Source: Planctomycetaceae bacterium UBA4732
GTDB taxonomy: Bacteria; Planctomycetota; Planctomycetia; Gemmatales; Gemmataceae
DNA: 7,629 bases
Direction: 5' to 3'
NCBI GenBank assembly: GCA_002404095.1
Contig: DHJA01000250.1
Coordinates: 2,628-10,256, forward strand
Below are positions 1-7,527 of the stretch, piece by piece. The first letter of the stretch is position 1. The number at the start of each line of letters is the position of its first letter. Position numbers and translations under genes: made by a program. Under the pieces are notes generated by a model. That model was not told the origin of the DNA and did not search any database. It saw nothing but the letters and a program-made list of their open reading frames with translations.

Positions 1-19
1 CGCTTACGCTCCCGGCTCG
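1..19. repeat. Partial intergenic repeat cut by the window edge
   Basis: The first 19 bases, read on the minus strand, contain AGCCGGGAGCGTAAGCG. This matches the core of the repeat arm at 1542-1558 (AGCCCCGAGCGCAAGCG) at 14 of 17 positions. It is probably a diverged member of the same family. The rest of the element would lie upstream of the window, so I cannot see whether it forms a hairpin. I recall similar words as frequent between genes in planctomycete genomes. Confidence 0.5.
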
Positions 20-52
20 CCAAATGCAGACACTATCCAATGGATCGTCCTG

Positions 53-81
53 TTGACATCCCCCCACCTCAGGGGTACGAT
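53..81 (+). promoter_or_regulatory. Sigma-70-like promoter for the DUF1501 gene
   Basis: A perfect -35 hexamer TTGACA (53-58) is followed, after exactly 17 bp, by TACGAT (76-81). TACGAT matches TATAAT at four of six positions, including the key first, second and last bases. The start of transcription would be near 88, giving a leader of about 70 nt before the ATG at 158. The -10 box is flanked by GGGG (72-75) and CCCC (82-85), which may be chance in GC-rich DNA. The rest of 1-157 shows no gene. Confidence 0.55.
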
Positions 82-157
82 CCCCATTAACTGCCGAGCG
101 AACGCGCCGCCCCCCACGGCGACCCACCCCCACAGCACGCCCTCGGAGGTTCACCTC

Positions 158-1531
158 ATGTTCCGAATCGATCTCGGCCGTACCGCGCCCTACTGCGACG
201 GCCTTAGCCGCCGCAGCTTTCTGCAACTCGGCGTCGCCGGCATGGCCGGTTTCGGCCTAGCGCCGCTTCTTCGCGCCAGAGCCGCGACCGGCAGCGCCGC
301 CAAGGACACTTCCGTCATCCTGATCTGGCTCGACGGCGGACCTAGCCATCTCGATATGTACGACATGAAGCCGGACGCCCCAGCCGAATATCGCGGTCTC
401 TGGAAGCCCAAACCCACGCGCGTACCCGGCTTCGACATCACCGAACTCTATCCCCGCCAGGCGAAAGTCACCGACAAATTCTCCATCGTGCGCTCGCTGC
501 ACCACAACACCGGCGACCACTTCGCCGGCGGCCACCGGATGCTCACCGCCAAGGACATGGGCGTCAGCGGCGCCAACAACGTCGGCAAGTTCCCGTCCAT
601 CGGCGCGATCGTGGATCGTGAGATCGGCGCCCGCAAGCGCGGGATGCCCGGTTACGTCGGGACGCCAAGCATTAGCAGCATCGGCCTGACTCCCGGTTAC
701 TTCGGCGGCAACTTCCTCGGCGCCACCCACGACCCGTTCCAGACCGGCGGCGATCCTAACGCCGCCAACTTCAGCGTCGGCAATCTGAACCTCGTGCCCG
801 GTTTGAGCATCGGCCAACTCGAAGACCGTCGGGGACTATCCGCCCGTTTCGATGAGATGAGGCGCACCACCGAATCGGCCGCCACCCAAGGGGCGATGGA
901 CCGTTTCGGACAGGAGGCGTTCGAGTTTGTCAGCGGGCCGACGGCGCGGCGGGCGTTCGACGTCGGCCTCGAAGATCCGCGCTTGCGCGACCGCTACGGA
1001 CGGCACGGTTGGGGCCAAAGCTGTCTGTTGGCGCGCCGGTTGGTCGAAGCGGGAAGCACATTTGTCGCCGTCCACTTCGGCGGCTGGGACCACCATTGGG
1101 ATCTCCAAAAGGGTTACGAAAACAATCTGCCCATCGTGGACGCGGCCGTCGCCAGCCTCTTCGAGGACTTGGACGACCGCGGCCTGCTGGAGAAGACGCT
1201 GGTGGTGCTGTGCGGCGAGTTCAGCCGGACGCCGAAGATGAATGACGGCGGCAACGGCGGTGCGGCGGGCAGCAAGGGCACGCCCGGCCGCGACCATTGG
1301 GGCGACGCCATGTTCTGCCTCATGGGCGGCGGCGGCGTGAAGGGCGGCCAGATCATCGGCTCGACCGACCGCTTGGGGACGCGGCCGGCCAGCCGGCCGG
1401 TGACGCCCTCGAACATTCACGCTACCATTTATCGCGTACTCGGCATCGACCCGACGCTGCAATTGACCGACCCGACCGGCCGGCCGACGCCTGTCCTCGA
1501 CGATCCGACGGCGATCGACGAGTTGCTGTAG
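158..1531 (+). CDS. DUF1501 family protein with Tat signal
   Basis: A 457-residue protein of the DUF1501 family. These are exported proteins of unproven activity that I recall being grouped with the alkaline-phosphatase-like fold. The start at 158 is chosen because GGAGG (145-149) lies 8 nt upstream and the protein then begins with a Tat signal: RR at residues 18-19 in SRRSFLQLG, a hydrophobic stretch (24-38), and a likely cleavage site near ARA (40-42). An upstream in-frame start at 53 would fall inside the -35 box and is rejected. Family motifs visible are LDGGPSHLDMYDMKPDAP (58-75), GGWDHHWD (308-315), CGEFSRTPK (352-360), GRDHW (377-381) and HATIYRVLGID (421-431). The conserved Asp and His residues in these blocks could bind metal, but that is inference. 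The gene appears intact. It usually follows a DUF1549/DUF1553 gene in planctomycetes; none is visible here and the gene has its own promoter. It converges on the ABC permease gene. Confidence 0.93.
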   Translation: MFRIDLGRTAPYCDGLSRRSFLQLGVAGMAGFGLAPLLRARAATGSAAKDTSVILIWLDGGPSHLDMYDMKPDAPAEYRGLWKPKPTRVPGFDITELYPRQAKVTDKFSIVRSLHHNTGDHFAGGHRMLTAKDMGVSGANNVGKFPSIGAIVDREIGARKRGMPGYVGTPSISSIGLTPGYFGGNFLGATHDPFQTGGDPNAANFSVGNLNLVPGLSIGQLEDRRGLSARFDEMRRTTESAATQGAMDRFGQEAFEFVSGPTARRAFDVGLEDPRLRDRYGRHGWGQSCLLARRLVEAGSTFVAVHFGGWDHHWDLQKGYENNLPIVDAAVASLFEDLDDRGLLEKTLVVLCGEFSRTPKMNDGGNGGAAGSKGTPGRDHWGDAMFCLMGGGGVKGGQIIGSTDRLGTRPASRPVTPSNIHATIYRVLGIDPTLQLTDPTGRPTPVLDDPTAIDELL

Positions 1532-1534
1532 CAA

Positions 1535-1605
1535 CTCTACAAGCCCCGAGCGCAAGCGAGGGGTTCTTGTCAACACCCCCTCGCTTGCGCTCGGGGCTTG
1601 TAGAG
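1535..1605. repeat. Perfect 29-bp inverted repeat between convergent genes
   Basis: The left arm (1535-1563) and right arm (1577-1605) are perfect reverse complements over 29 bp, with a 13-nt loop (1564-1576). The pairing extends four more base pairs (GCAA 1531-1534 with TTGC 1607-1610) across a single unpaired base at 1606. It begins 3 nt after the DUF1501 stop and ends 12 nt before the permease stop, so as RNA it would form a very stable hairpin at the end of both transcripts. A short CTTTTC follows on the plus strand (1611-1616); no T-tract follows on the minus strand. It may act as a bidirectional terminator or 3'-end protector, but the perfection and the related fragment at 1-19 suggest a dispersed repeat family. 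Confidence 0.85.
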
Positions 1606-1617
1606 CTTGCCTTTTCG

Positions 1618-3456
1618 TCACTCCGCTTTAGGGGTGACGAGGGCGAGGATCTTCTGTTCGCGGGCCTGGAGCGCTCGGCCCTGCCACGTCAGAACAAGCC
1701 AATAGACATAGAAGACCGCCGCGCATTCCAGCACGGACAGGACCAGGCAAATCGGCAACCCCGTAAGCCATCCCAACTTTTCCAGCGTGAACTCGACGCC
1801 CAGCGGCAGCAGCGCCGGAACCAACGCCCAAGGAAAAAGGAAGAGAAACGCAAAGTGGAGCAGGAGGGCGATCCCTTTGGGACTGGCCGGCTTGAAGGAC
1901 CCCGACCGGAGAGACGTCGGGGCGTAGATGGAGAGGCAATTGGCCAACAGGCAGAACAAGAGATACATCGAAAGCGCCTGCGGTAGGGCGGCCAGGAAGT
2001 AATCGAGGCGCATGGGAAAGGTCGCCTGCAATATGACGAGAATGACGGCGCTCAACCCCAATGCCAGGGGCGCCGTCGCCACGTTTTTGCCCAACAGCAC
2101 CTCCCGGCGAGGGGCGGCGCTCAACACGAAGACCCGGAAGCCGCCCCGATCGAAGCCGAACTGGTTGCCCACGAGTTGAGCCATGGTGAGAATGATCATC
2201 GACATGCCGCCGAACGCCATCAGCGGTCGAACCATAGCCGGCGGCTCGAAAGAATGGGCCAGGAACATCCCGCCGAAGATTATCACTAAAAGGATCGGAC
2301 TTAGTAGCATCATCTTCGCCTCGGGCGCCCGCGTGAGCGACCGTAAGCCGCCCAAGGCGACCGCCGACGCCTGTTCGGACAGCCAGGGTAGGCGCCATTC
2401 GAGCATACCGGCCGTCGGCGGCTTCCCTTGCTTCACCGGAGCCGCGACCACGACGATCCGACGTTTTCCTGAATTGAACCAGCCGGTGTACAACCGCACA
2501 GTGGTCCGGTGCGCCCGCCAGAGACTGACGGCGCCCAGGCCGGCCATGCCTAGCATGGCCAGCAGCGCCGCCGGCGCGTTGCCTTCCGCCGAGGTCATGG
2601 CGCCCAACGGCAGCCAGCCCGGCGGCAAGCAAAGGTTGACGAGGCGGTGCGTCGGCTCCCACTGTTGAAGGGCCTGGCGCTGGGCTTCGTCCCTACGAGC
2701 CATAACCTTGCGATTGAATTCTTCCTCTCTCTCTTGATATTCCGACTGGCTGATTTGGCCGGAATGGACAGCGGCGATAAGTTGGTTCTCCTCCGCTGTC
2801 TCCCGTACTCTTTCCTGTTGCGCCTGCCGCTCCTCCCCCGTGAAAAGGCTAATCAGAGCCGGTGACTGGCAAATCAAGATGAAACCTATCGTCACCAAGC
2901 CGATCACCGTTTGCCGCCGGCGTTTGTTGGCCATGAGCGACGCCAACCAGCCCTGAAACTGGTAAGTAACCGCCGTGACCATCAAAATAAAGGCGCCTAC
3001 GAGAGGCAGAAGGAGCAGCAGCGCCGGCCCTTTGGCGAAAGCCAGCCCGAAGCTGAGCGCGAGCATGGGCGGCAGGAACAGAATCAGGGTCAGACTCGCC
3101 AGCGAGCTGAGGTAATTGATCAGAAAAATCCCCGTTGGCGATACAGGAAGGTGCAAGAACTTGTCCAGCGACAGGGGATCGGATCGTTGCAATTCGGCGA
3201 GAATTCCTACGGTCCATGTAATAAGGAAGACGGCGGCCAACCCGTCCCATACGTACATGACGACCGCGGGAGACGCATCGCGCATGGCGAACAGTCCCAC
3301 GAAAAAGAAGACGACAGACAGGGAGGCGGCGAAGGCGAGGGCGCCGACGGCCAAAAGCGCCTGAACCACGGCGTTGACGGCGCCGCCCCGTCTCAACTGG
3401 TTGACGAAGAGCCGCCAACGCAACCACACAAAGGCTCGGAAGTGTCGCCAGTTCAC
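1618..3456 (-). CDS. ABC transporter permease, about 12 membrane helices
   Basis: A 612-residue membrane protein, the channel partner of the ATPase encoded just upstream. Hydropathy by eye gives about 12 membrane segments: near residues 30-57, 66-88, 110-130, 134-160, 180-205, 292-311, 378-398, 408-430, 460-480, 487-510, 527-550 and 565-590. The two halves look like a duplicated six-helix unit: LHLPVSPTGIFLIN (101-114) in the first resembles VLSAAPRREVLLGKN (444-458) in the second, each a probable cytoplasmic coupling segment. A strongly charged Glu/Arg/Gln-rich stretch (207-265), probably helical or coiled-coil, lies between helices 5 and 6. The GTG start is supported by GGGGAG ending 8 nt upstream and by the 4-nt GTGA overlap with the ATPase stop, which implies translational coupling. 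The substrate is unknown; export of a lipid, drug or peptide is possible. An ABC-2-like permease is the best class, without assignment to a named transporter. Confidence 0.85.
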   Translation of the reverse strand: MNWRHFRAFVWLRWRLFVNQLRRGGAVNAVVQALLAVGALAFAASLSVVFFFVGLFAMRDASPAVVMYVWDGLAAVFLITWTVGILAELQRSDPLSLDKFLHLPVSPTGIFLINYLSSLASLTLILFLPPMLALSFGLAFAKGPALLLLLPLVGAFILMVTAVTYQFQGWLASLMANKRRRQTVIGLVTIGFILICQSPALISLFTGEERQAQQERVRETAEENQLIAAVHSGQISQSEYQEREEEFNRKVMARRDEAQRQALQQWEPTHRLVNLCLPPGWLPLGAMTSAEGNAPAALLAMLGMAGLGAVSLWRAHRTTVRLYTGWFNSGKRRIVVVAAPVKQGKPPTAGMLEWRLPWLSEQASAVALGGLRSLTRAPEAKMMLLSPILLVIIFGGMFLAHSFEPPAMVRPLMAFGGMSMIILTMAQLVGNQFGFDRGGFRVFVLSAAPRREVLLGKNVATAPLALGLSAVILVILQATFPMRLDYFLAALPQALSMYLLFCLLANCLSIYAPTSLRSGSFKPASPKGIALLLHFAFLFLFPWALVPALLPLGVEFTLEKLGWLTGLPICLVLSVLECAAVFYVYWLVLTWQGRALQAREQKILALVTPKAE

Positions 3457-4223
3457 GGCACATTCTCCCCGAGCCAGCTGAGTTTGCGGGTCGCTTCCGG
3501 GTCGGCGCCCGCGAGTTCGAGAAAGCGCTCTTCCAGCGAGCCGCCCTGGCGAAGCGCGTCCAGAGAAGCCTGCTCGACGAGAACGCCTTTAACAATGATG
3601 CCCACGTGCGTACAGAGTTTTTCGACGACTTCAAGGACGTGCGAAGTCAGAAATACGGTCGAGCCGCGCGCCACATAGCCGGCCAGCAAGTCACGGATAA
3701 TGTGCGAAGTCACCGCGTCTACCCCCTCGAAAGGTTCGTCGAGGAACAGCAAGTCCGGGTTCGGCAACAAGGCGGCCGCGAGGGCCAGCTTCTTCTTCAT
3801 GCCGTGCGAGTATTCCAGCGTGAGCTTTTTCTCTTCATTCTCAAGGCCGAGGAGGGGAAGAAGTTCGCCGATGCGGCTGCGAATCACGTCGCGCGGCAGC
3901 AGATACATCCGGCCCGTGAAGGTGAGGTACTCGCGCGCCGTCAGGTTGTCGAAGAGCGCGAGGTCTTCGGGGATGACGCCCAGTCGGCTCTTCACTTCCA
4001 GCGATTCGGCCGGGTTGAGCATGTTCTTGCCGAGTACGCGGATCTGCCCCTTCGACGGCGCCAGGAGACCGGTCAGCATTTTGATGGTGGTCGATTTACC
4101 GGCCCCGTTCGGCCCGAGAAAGCCGTAAAAGGTGCCGCGCTCCACCTGTAGTTCGATACCGTCCACGGCGCAGAAGTCGCCAAAGAACCGCGTCAGCTGG
4201 TGCGTCTCGATTGCGAGGCTCAT
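3453..4223 (-). CDS. ABC transporter ATP-binding protein
   Basis: A 256-residue cytoplasmic ATPase that would power the permease encoded immediately downstream. The Walker A motif is GPNGAGKST (37-45), Walker B with catalytic Glu is LLFLDEP (158-164), and the switch His is in TSH (193-195). The signature loop is YSHGMKKKL (138-146) rather than LSGGQ; I recall related YSxGMK forms in DrrA- or EcsA-like export ATPases. The usual Q-loop glutamine appears to be Glu86 in GVIPEDLALF (82-91). The start at 4223 is chosen because GGAG lies 8 nt upstream on the minus strand and conserved sequence begins at once. A longer reading from 4442 would run through the inverted repeat and the end of the dehydrogenase gene and is rejected. 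The length is normal for a single nucleotide-binding domain. No clear promoter is visible in the 113-nt gap upstream, so it may be read through from the dehydrogenase or start within the repeat. Confidence 0.93.
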   Translation of the reverse strand: MSLAIETHQLTRFFGDFCAVDGIELQVERGTFYGFLGPNGAGKSTTIKMLTGLLAPSKGQIRVLGKNMLNPAESLEVKSRLGVIPEDLALFDNLTAREYLTFTGRMYLLPRDVIRSRIGELLPLLGLENEEKKLTLEYSHGMKKKLALAAALLPNPDLLFLDEPFEGVDAVTSHIIRDLLAGYVARGSTVFLTSHVLEVVEKLCTHVGIIVKGVLVEQASLDALRQGGSLEERFLELAGADPEATRKLSWLGENVP

Positions 4224-4256
4224 TGGTTTTTCTCCGCCGGAGTTCGCCGCGCGCGT

Positions 4257-4323
4257 TCGTTTAGCCGCGACCCGAAGGGGAGCGCGTCTCCCCCACGCTC
4301 CCCTTCGGGTCGCGGCTAAACGA
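4257..4323. repeat. Perfect 28-bp inverted repeat
   Basis: The left arm (4257-4284) and right arm (4296-4323) are perfect reverse complements over 28 bp with an 11-nt loop (4285-4295). The arm core reads TTTAGCCGCGACCCGAAGGG. This is a different family from the repeat at 1535-1605. It fills most of the gap between the dehydrogenase stop (4337) and the ATPase start (4223), both on the minus strand. No T-tract follows on the minus strand, so it is not a textbook intrinsic terminator. It could still stabilise the 3' end of the dehydrogenase transcript or partly block read-through into the exporter genes. A single arm of the same element is present at 6921-6947. Confidence 0.88.
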
Positions 4324-4336
4324 TTTGCATAACAGA

Positions 4337-5365
4337 CTAACCGTCCATTTCCACCATCGCCTTGATGACGCCCGTTTCCGGCTTCGTGTAAGACGGGAAA
4401 TTGCCGATCAGCTCCGCGAACGGCGAGCGGTGCGTGATCCACGGCCGCGTATCGATCTTGCCGTCCTCGATAAGCTTAATGATGCGGTCGAAGTCTCCCG
4501 GTAGAGCGTTCCGCGAGGCGAATAGCGTCATTTCCCGTCGGTGAAATAGCGGATCGGAAAAGGAGACTTCGTTGACGACGATGCCGACAAACACCAGCCG
4601 GCCGGTGTGGGCGACGTAGTTGAAGGCGTTGCACATCGACTTGGGGCTGCCCGTCGCGTCGAAGACGACCGGATAAAGGGCGCCGTCGGTCTGGTCCTTC
4701 ATCGCCTGCAAGACCGTCGCGTCGTCGATGAAGCGGATCGTGTGCTGCACGCCCATCTGCCGCTTACAGAAATCGAGGCGTTGTTGGTTCAGGTCGAGGA
4801 CGGTAAGGGTCGCACCGGTCAGCTTGACGAATTCGATGACGGACAGGCCGATCGGGCCGGCGCCGACGACGAGGACGTTTTCGCCGGCCTTCGGATCGCC
4901 GCGGTTGACGGCGTGACAGCCGATGCCCAGCGTCTCGACGAGGGCCAGTTGATCCAGAGTAAGGCGCTCCGATTTGTGCAATTTGCGGGCCGGCAGGACG
5001 AAGCGCGGACGTAAGCCGCCGTCGGTGTGGACGCCGAGGACTTGCAGATTTTCGCAGCAGTTGACGCCGCCGCGCCGGCAAGCGAAGCAGCGCTGGCAGT
5101 TCATGTACGGCTCGACGGAACAGCGGTCGCCGGCCTTGACGTTCACAACATCGGGTCCGACTTCCAGCACTTCAACGCCCAATTCATGTCCGGGAATGCG
5201 CGGATAGCTGTAGAACGGCATCTTGCCGAGGTAGCCGCTGATGTCGGTGCCGCAGACGCCGACACGGTGGACGCGGACCAGCGCTTCGCCGGCGCCGGGT
5301 TTGGCCGGCTCGTCGATGGCGATCTGCTCGAACCGCCCCGGTTCCTTCAACTGGATCGCCTTCAT
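4337..5365 (-). CDS. Zinc-dependent medium-chain alcohol/polyol dehydrogenase
   Basis: A 342-residue cytoplasmic oxidoreductase of the medium-chain dehydrogenase family (sorbitol, threonine and RspB-like group), which oxidises an alcohol or sugar alcohol with NAD(P). Catalytic zinc ligands are visible as Cys38 in GVCGTD (36-41), the His60-Glu61 pair in PGHE and Glu144 in VETLG. The structural zinc site has four cysteines: Cys90, Cys93, Cys96 and Cys104. The coenzyme-binding fold carries GAGPIG (168-173), followed by an Asp at the end of the second strand (TVLDLNQQR), which suggests a preference for NAD. All key residues are present, so the enzyme should be active. The substrate cannot be read from the sequence; LGVHTDGGL (110-118) resembles RspB and hexonate-dehydrogenase relatives. 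The start at 5365 is supported by GGGAG 7 nt upstream; an in-frame start 11 codons earlier has no such support. The gene is divergent from the sulfatase and upstream of, and co-directional with, the exporter genes. Confidence 0.9.
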   Translation of the reverse strand: MKAIQLKEPGRFEQIAIDEPAKPGAGEALVRVHRVGVCGTDISGYLGKMPFYSYPRIPGHELGVEVLEVGPDVVNVKAGDRCSVEPYMNCQRCFACRRGGVNCCENLQVLGVHTDGGLRPRFVLPARKLHKSERLTLDQLALVETLGIGCHAVNRGDPKAGENVLVVGAGPIGLSVIEFVKLTGATLTVLDLNQQRLDFCKRQMGVQHTIRFIDDATVLQAMKDQTDGALYPVVFDATGSPKSMCNAFNYVAHTGRLVFVGIVVNEVSFSDPLFHRREMTLFASRNALPGDFDRIIKLIEDGKIDTRPWITHRSPFAELIGNFPSYTKPETGVIKAMVEMDG

Positions 5366-5492
5366 CGGTCTGCTCCCGTGACGCCGTTCTTTGTCCACAC
5401 AACCGCCATTCTATGAAATGGGATTTTCTCTGGCGGCGAGGCGGGCGGCGTTGTACCTTGGTTTTATCGCCGTTGTACAGAGGACGCCAAAT
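5366..5492. promoter_or_regulatory. Divergent promoter region with a direct repeat
   Basis: This 127-bp gap must hold the starts of transcription for the dehydrogenase (minus) and the sulfatase (plus). On the minus strand TAGAAT (complement of 5408-5413) is a five-of-six match to a -10 box and would give a leader of about 35 nt, but no good -35 box lies upstream of it. On the plus strand TATGAA (5412-5417) is a weak -10 candidate. The word CGTTGTAC occurs twice on the same strand (5449-5456 and 5471-5478), 22 bp apart or about two helical turns. It could be a regulator site or chance. AGAGGA (5479-5484) is the likely ribosome-binding site for the sulfatase start at 5493. Confidence 0.35.
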
Positions 5493-6914
<1,422 letters not shown>

Positions 6915-6920
6915 TGACGC

Positions 6921-6947
6921 CGTTTAGCCGCGACCCGAAGGGGAGCG
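6921..6947. repeat. Single arm of the 4257-4323 repeat
   Basis: These 27 bases match the left arm at 4258-4284 exactly, and the next three bases (CGT, 6948-6950) also match the start of the loop. After that the sequence becomes GGGGGCGTTA and no second arm follows, so this is a half copy. It starts 6 nt after the sulfatase stop. It lies just upstream of the likely -10 box of the toxin-antitoxin genes and so occupies their -35 region. It cannot form the long hairpin of the full element. Confidence 0.85.
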
Positions 6948-6958
6948 CGTGGGGGCGT

Positions 6959-6964
6959 TACAAT
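6959..6964 (+). promoter_or_regulatory. Candidate -10 box for the toxin-antitoxin operon
   Basis: TACAAT matches TATAAT at five of six positions and lies 33 nt before the antitoxin ATG, giving a leader of about 27 nt. No TTGACA-like -35 box exists at the right distance, because that position is inside the repeat arm at 6921-6947. The bases around it (6959-6973) form TACA-N7-TGTA, a possible small operator at which the toxin-antitoxin complex could repress its own promoter. This is inference from position only. Confidence 0.35.
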
Positions 6965-6997
6965 GACAATGTAGAGCAACGATGTGGAGGAAGAACC

Positions 6998-7198
6998 ATG
7001 AATACCATTGAGGCAATCACCACCGCCATCGCGCAATTGCCGCCTGAGCAGGTGGCCCAAATCCGTGCCTGGCTAACCGAGTATGAAGAGCGGCAATGGG
7101 ATGAGCAGATCGCGCAGGACGAGCGCGACGGCCGATTGGACGCGCTGGCGGATCGAGCGCTGGCGGAACATCGCGCGGGGCGGACGCGGCCTCTATGA
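6998..7198 (+). CDS. Small antitoxin-like protein, partner of the downstream RelE/ParE-like toxin
   Basis: A 66-residue, highly charged protein that appears wholly helical. The N-terminal part (3-40) contains LPPEQVAQIRAWLTEYE followed by acidic residues, and the C-terminal part (44-66) reads as a helix (LDALADRALAEHRAG) with a basic tail. I recall this pattern, including the DALAxxALAEHRAGxTR ending, from small antitoxin-like proteins placed before RelE/ParE-type toxins in planctomycetes and cyanobacteria. No ribbon-helix-helix or other DNA-binding domain is obvious. Its expected job is to bind and neutralise the toxin; this is inferred from context. The start at 6998 is well supported by GGAGG (6986-6990) 7 nt upstream. 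An in-frame ATG at 6914 overlaps the sulfatase stop but would add 28 residues encoded by the repeat arm and is less likely. Its stop overlaps the toxin start as ATGA, so the two are translationally coupled. Confidence 0.75.
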   Translation: MNTIEAITTAIAQLPPEQVAQIRAWLTEYEERQWDEQIAQDERDGRLDALADRALAEHRAGRTRPL

Positions 7199-7476
7199 CC
7201 CACCACACGACTTCGGATTTCTGGGACTGCTACGCGCGGCTGCCAGAGGCGGTGCGACGGCTGGCCGACGGCAACTACGAACTACTCCGCGCGGACCCGC
7301 GCCATCCGTCGCTGCACCTCAAGCGTGTTGGGCGGCTTTGGTCGGCTCGGGTAGGGATCGGGCATCGGGCGCTGGCGGCTGAAGAGGGAGACGGCCAATT
7401 TATCTGGTTCTGGATCGGACCTCACGCTGAGTACAACCGGATCATCCGGGGGCAGGCTCCTAAAAAGGGTCCGTGA
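7195..7476 (+). CDS. RelE/ParE superfamily toxin-like protein
   Basis: A 93-residue protein with the layout of a type II toxin of the RelE/ParE fold. It has N-terminal helices (8-32), then the strands HPSLHLKRVG (37-46) and LWSARVGIGHRAL (48-60), then a last strand QFIWFWIGPHAEYNRII (68-84). The HPSLHxKxV, WSxRVGxxxRAL and GxHxEYxRI patterns are those I recall for this group. Basic residues Lys43, Arg44, Arg47 and Arg52, with His77 and Tyr80, are candidates for RNA contact or catalysis. Whether it cuts ribosome-bound mRNA like RelE or poisons gyrase like ParE cannot be told from sequence. The length is typical and the gene is intact. It starts inside the last codons of the antitoxin (ATGA overlap) with no strong ribosome-binding site of its own, which keeps its level tied to antitoxin translation. 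Confidence 0.82.
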   Translation: MTHHTTSDFWDCYARLPEAVRRLADGNYELLRADPRHPSLHLKRVGRLWSARVGIGHRALAAEEGDGQFIWFWIGPHAEYNRIIRGQAPKKGP

Positions 7477-7501
7477 CGCCCCAACCCTATTGCCGAGAGA
7501 A

Positions 7502-7513
7502 ATAGCGCGCTAT
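7502..7513. repeat. 12-bp perfect palindrome after the toxin gene
   Basis: ATAGCGCGCTAT equals its own reverse complement and begins 26 nt after the toxin stop. It is too short to be a strong hairpin. It could be a protein-binding site or chance. The surrounding 7477-7523 shows no gene and no T-tract. Confidence 0.45.
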
Positions 7514-7527
7514 CCGACACCCCGTTG

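Noticed and set aside
1382..1399. 8-bp inverted repeat CGGCCGGC-CA-GCCGGCCG
   Set aside because: It lies inside the DUF1501 coding sequence, in GC-rich DNA where such words arise easily, and the 2-nt loop is too small for a good hairpin.
1535..1605. Possible CRISPR repeat or attachment site
   Set aside because: There is one inverted pair with no regularly spaced copies or spacers, no cas gene, and no integrase gene or tRNA gene nearby.
836..1621. Long minus-strand open frame opposite the DUF1501 gene
   Set aside because: It is Arg/Ala-rich with no recognisable domain and lies opposite a well-supported gene. It is a typical GC-rich shadow frame.
2911..3678. Plus-strand open frame opposite the permease and ATPase genes
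   Set aside because: Its sequence is charged and low in complexity, without motifs, and it overlaps two clearly coding minus-strand genes.
4224..4442. N-terminal extension of the ABC ATPase reading frame
   Set aside because: It runs through the 28-bp inverted repeat and the 3' end of the dehydrogenase gene. The ATG at 4223 has a good ribosome-binding site and starts the conserved domain.
5391..5492. Longer sulfatase N-terminus starting at the TTG at 5391
   Set aside because: It has no ribosome-binding site and would place 34 unrelated residues before the signal peptide. The ATG at 5493 has AGAGGA at the right distance.
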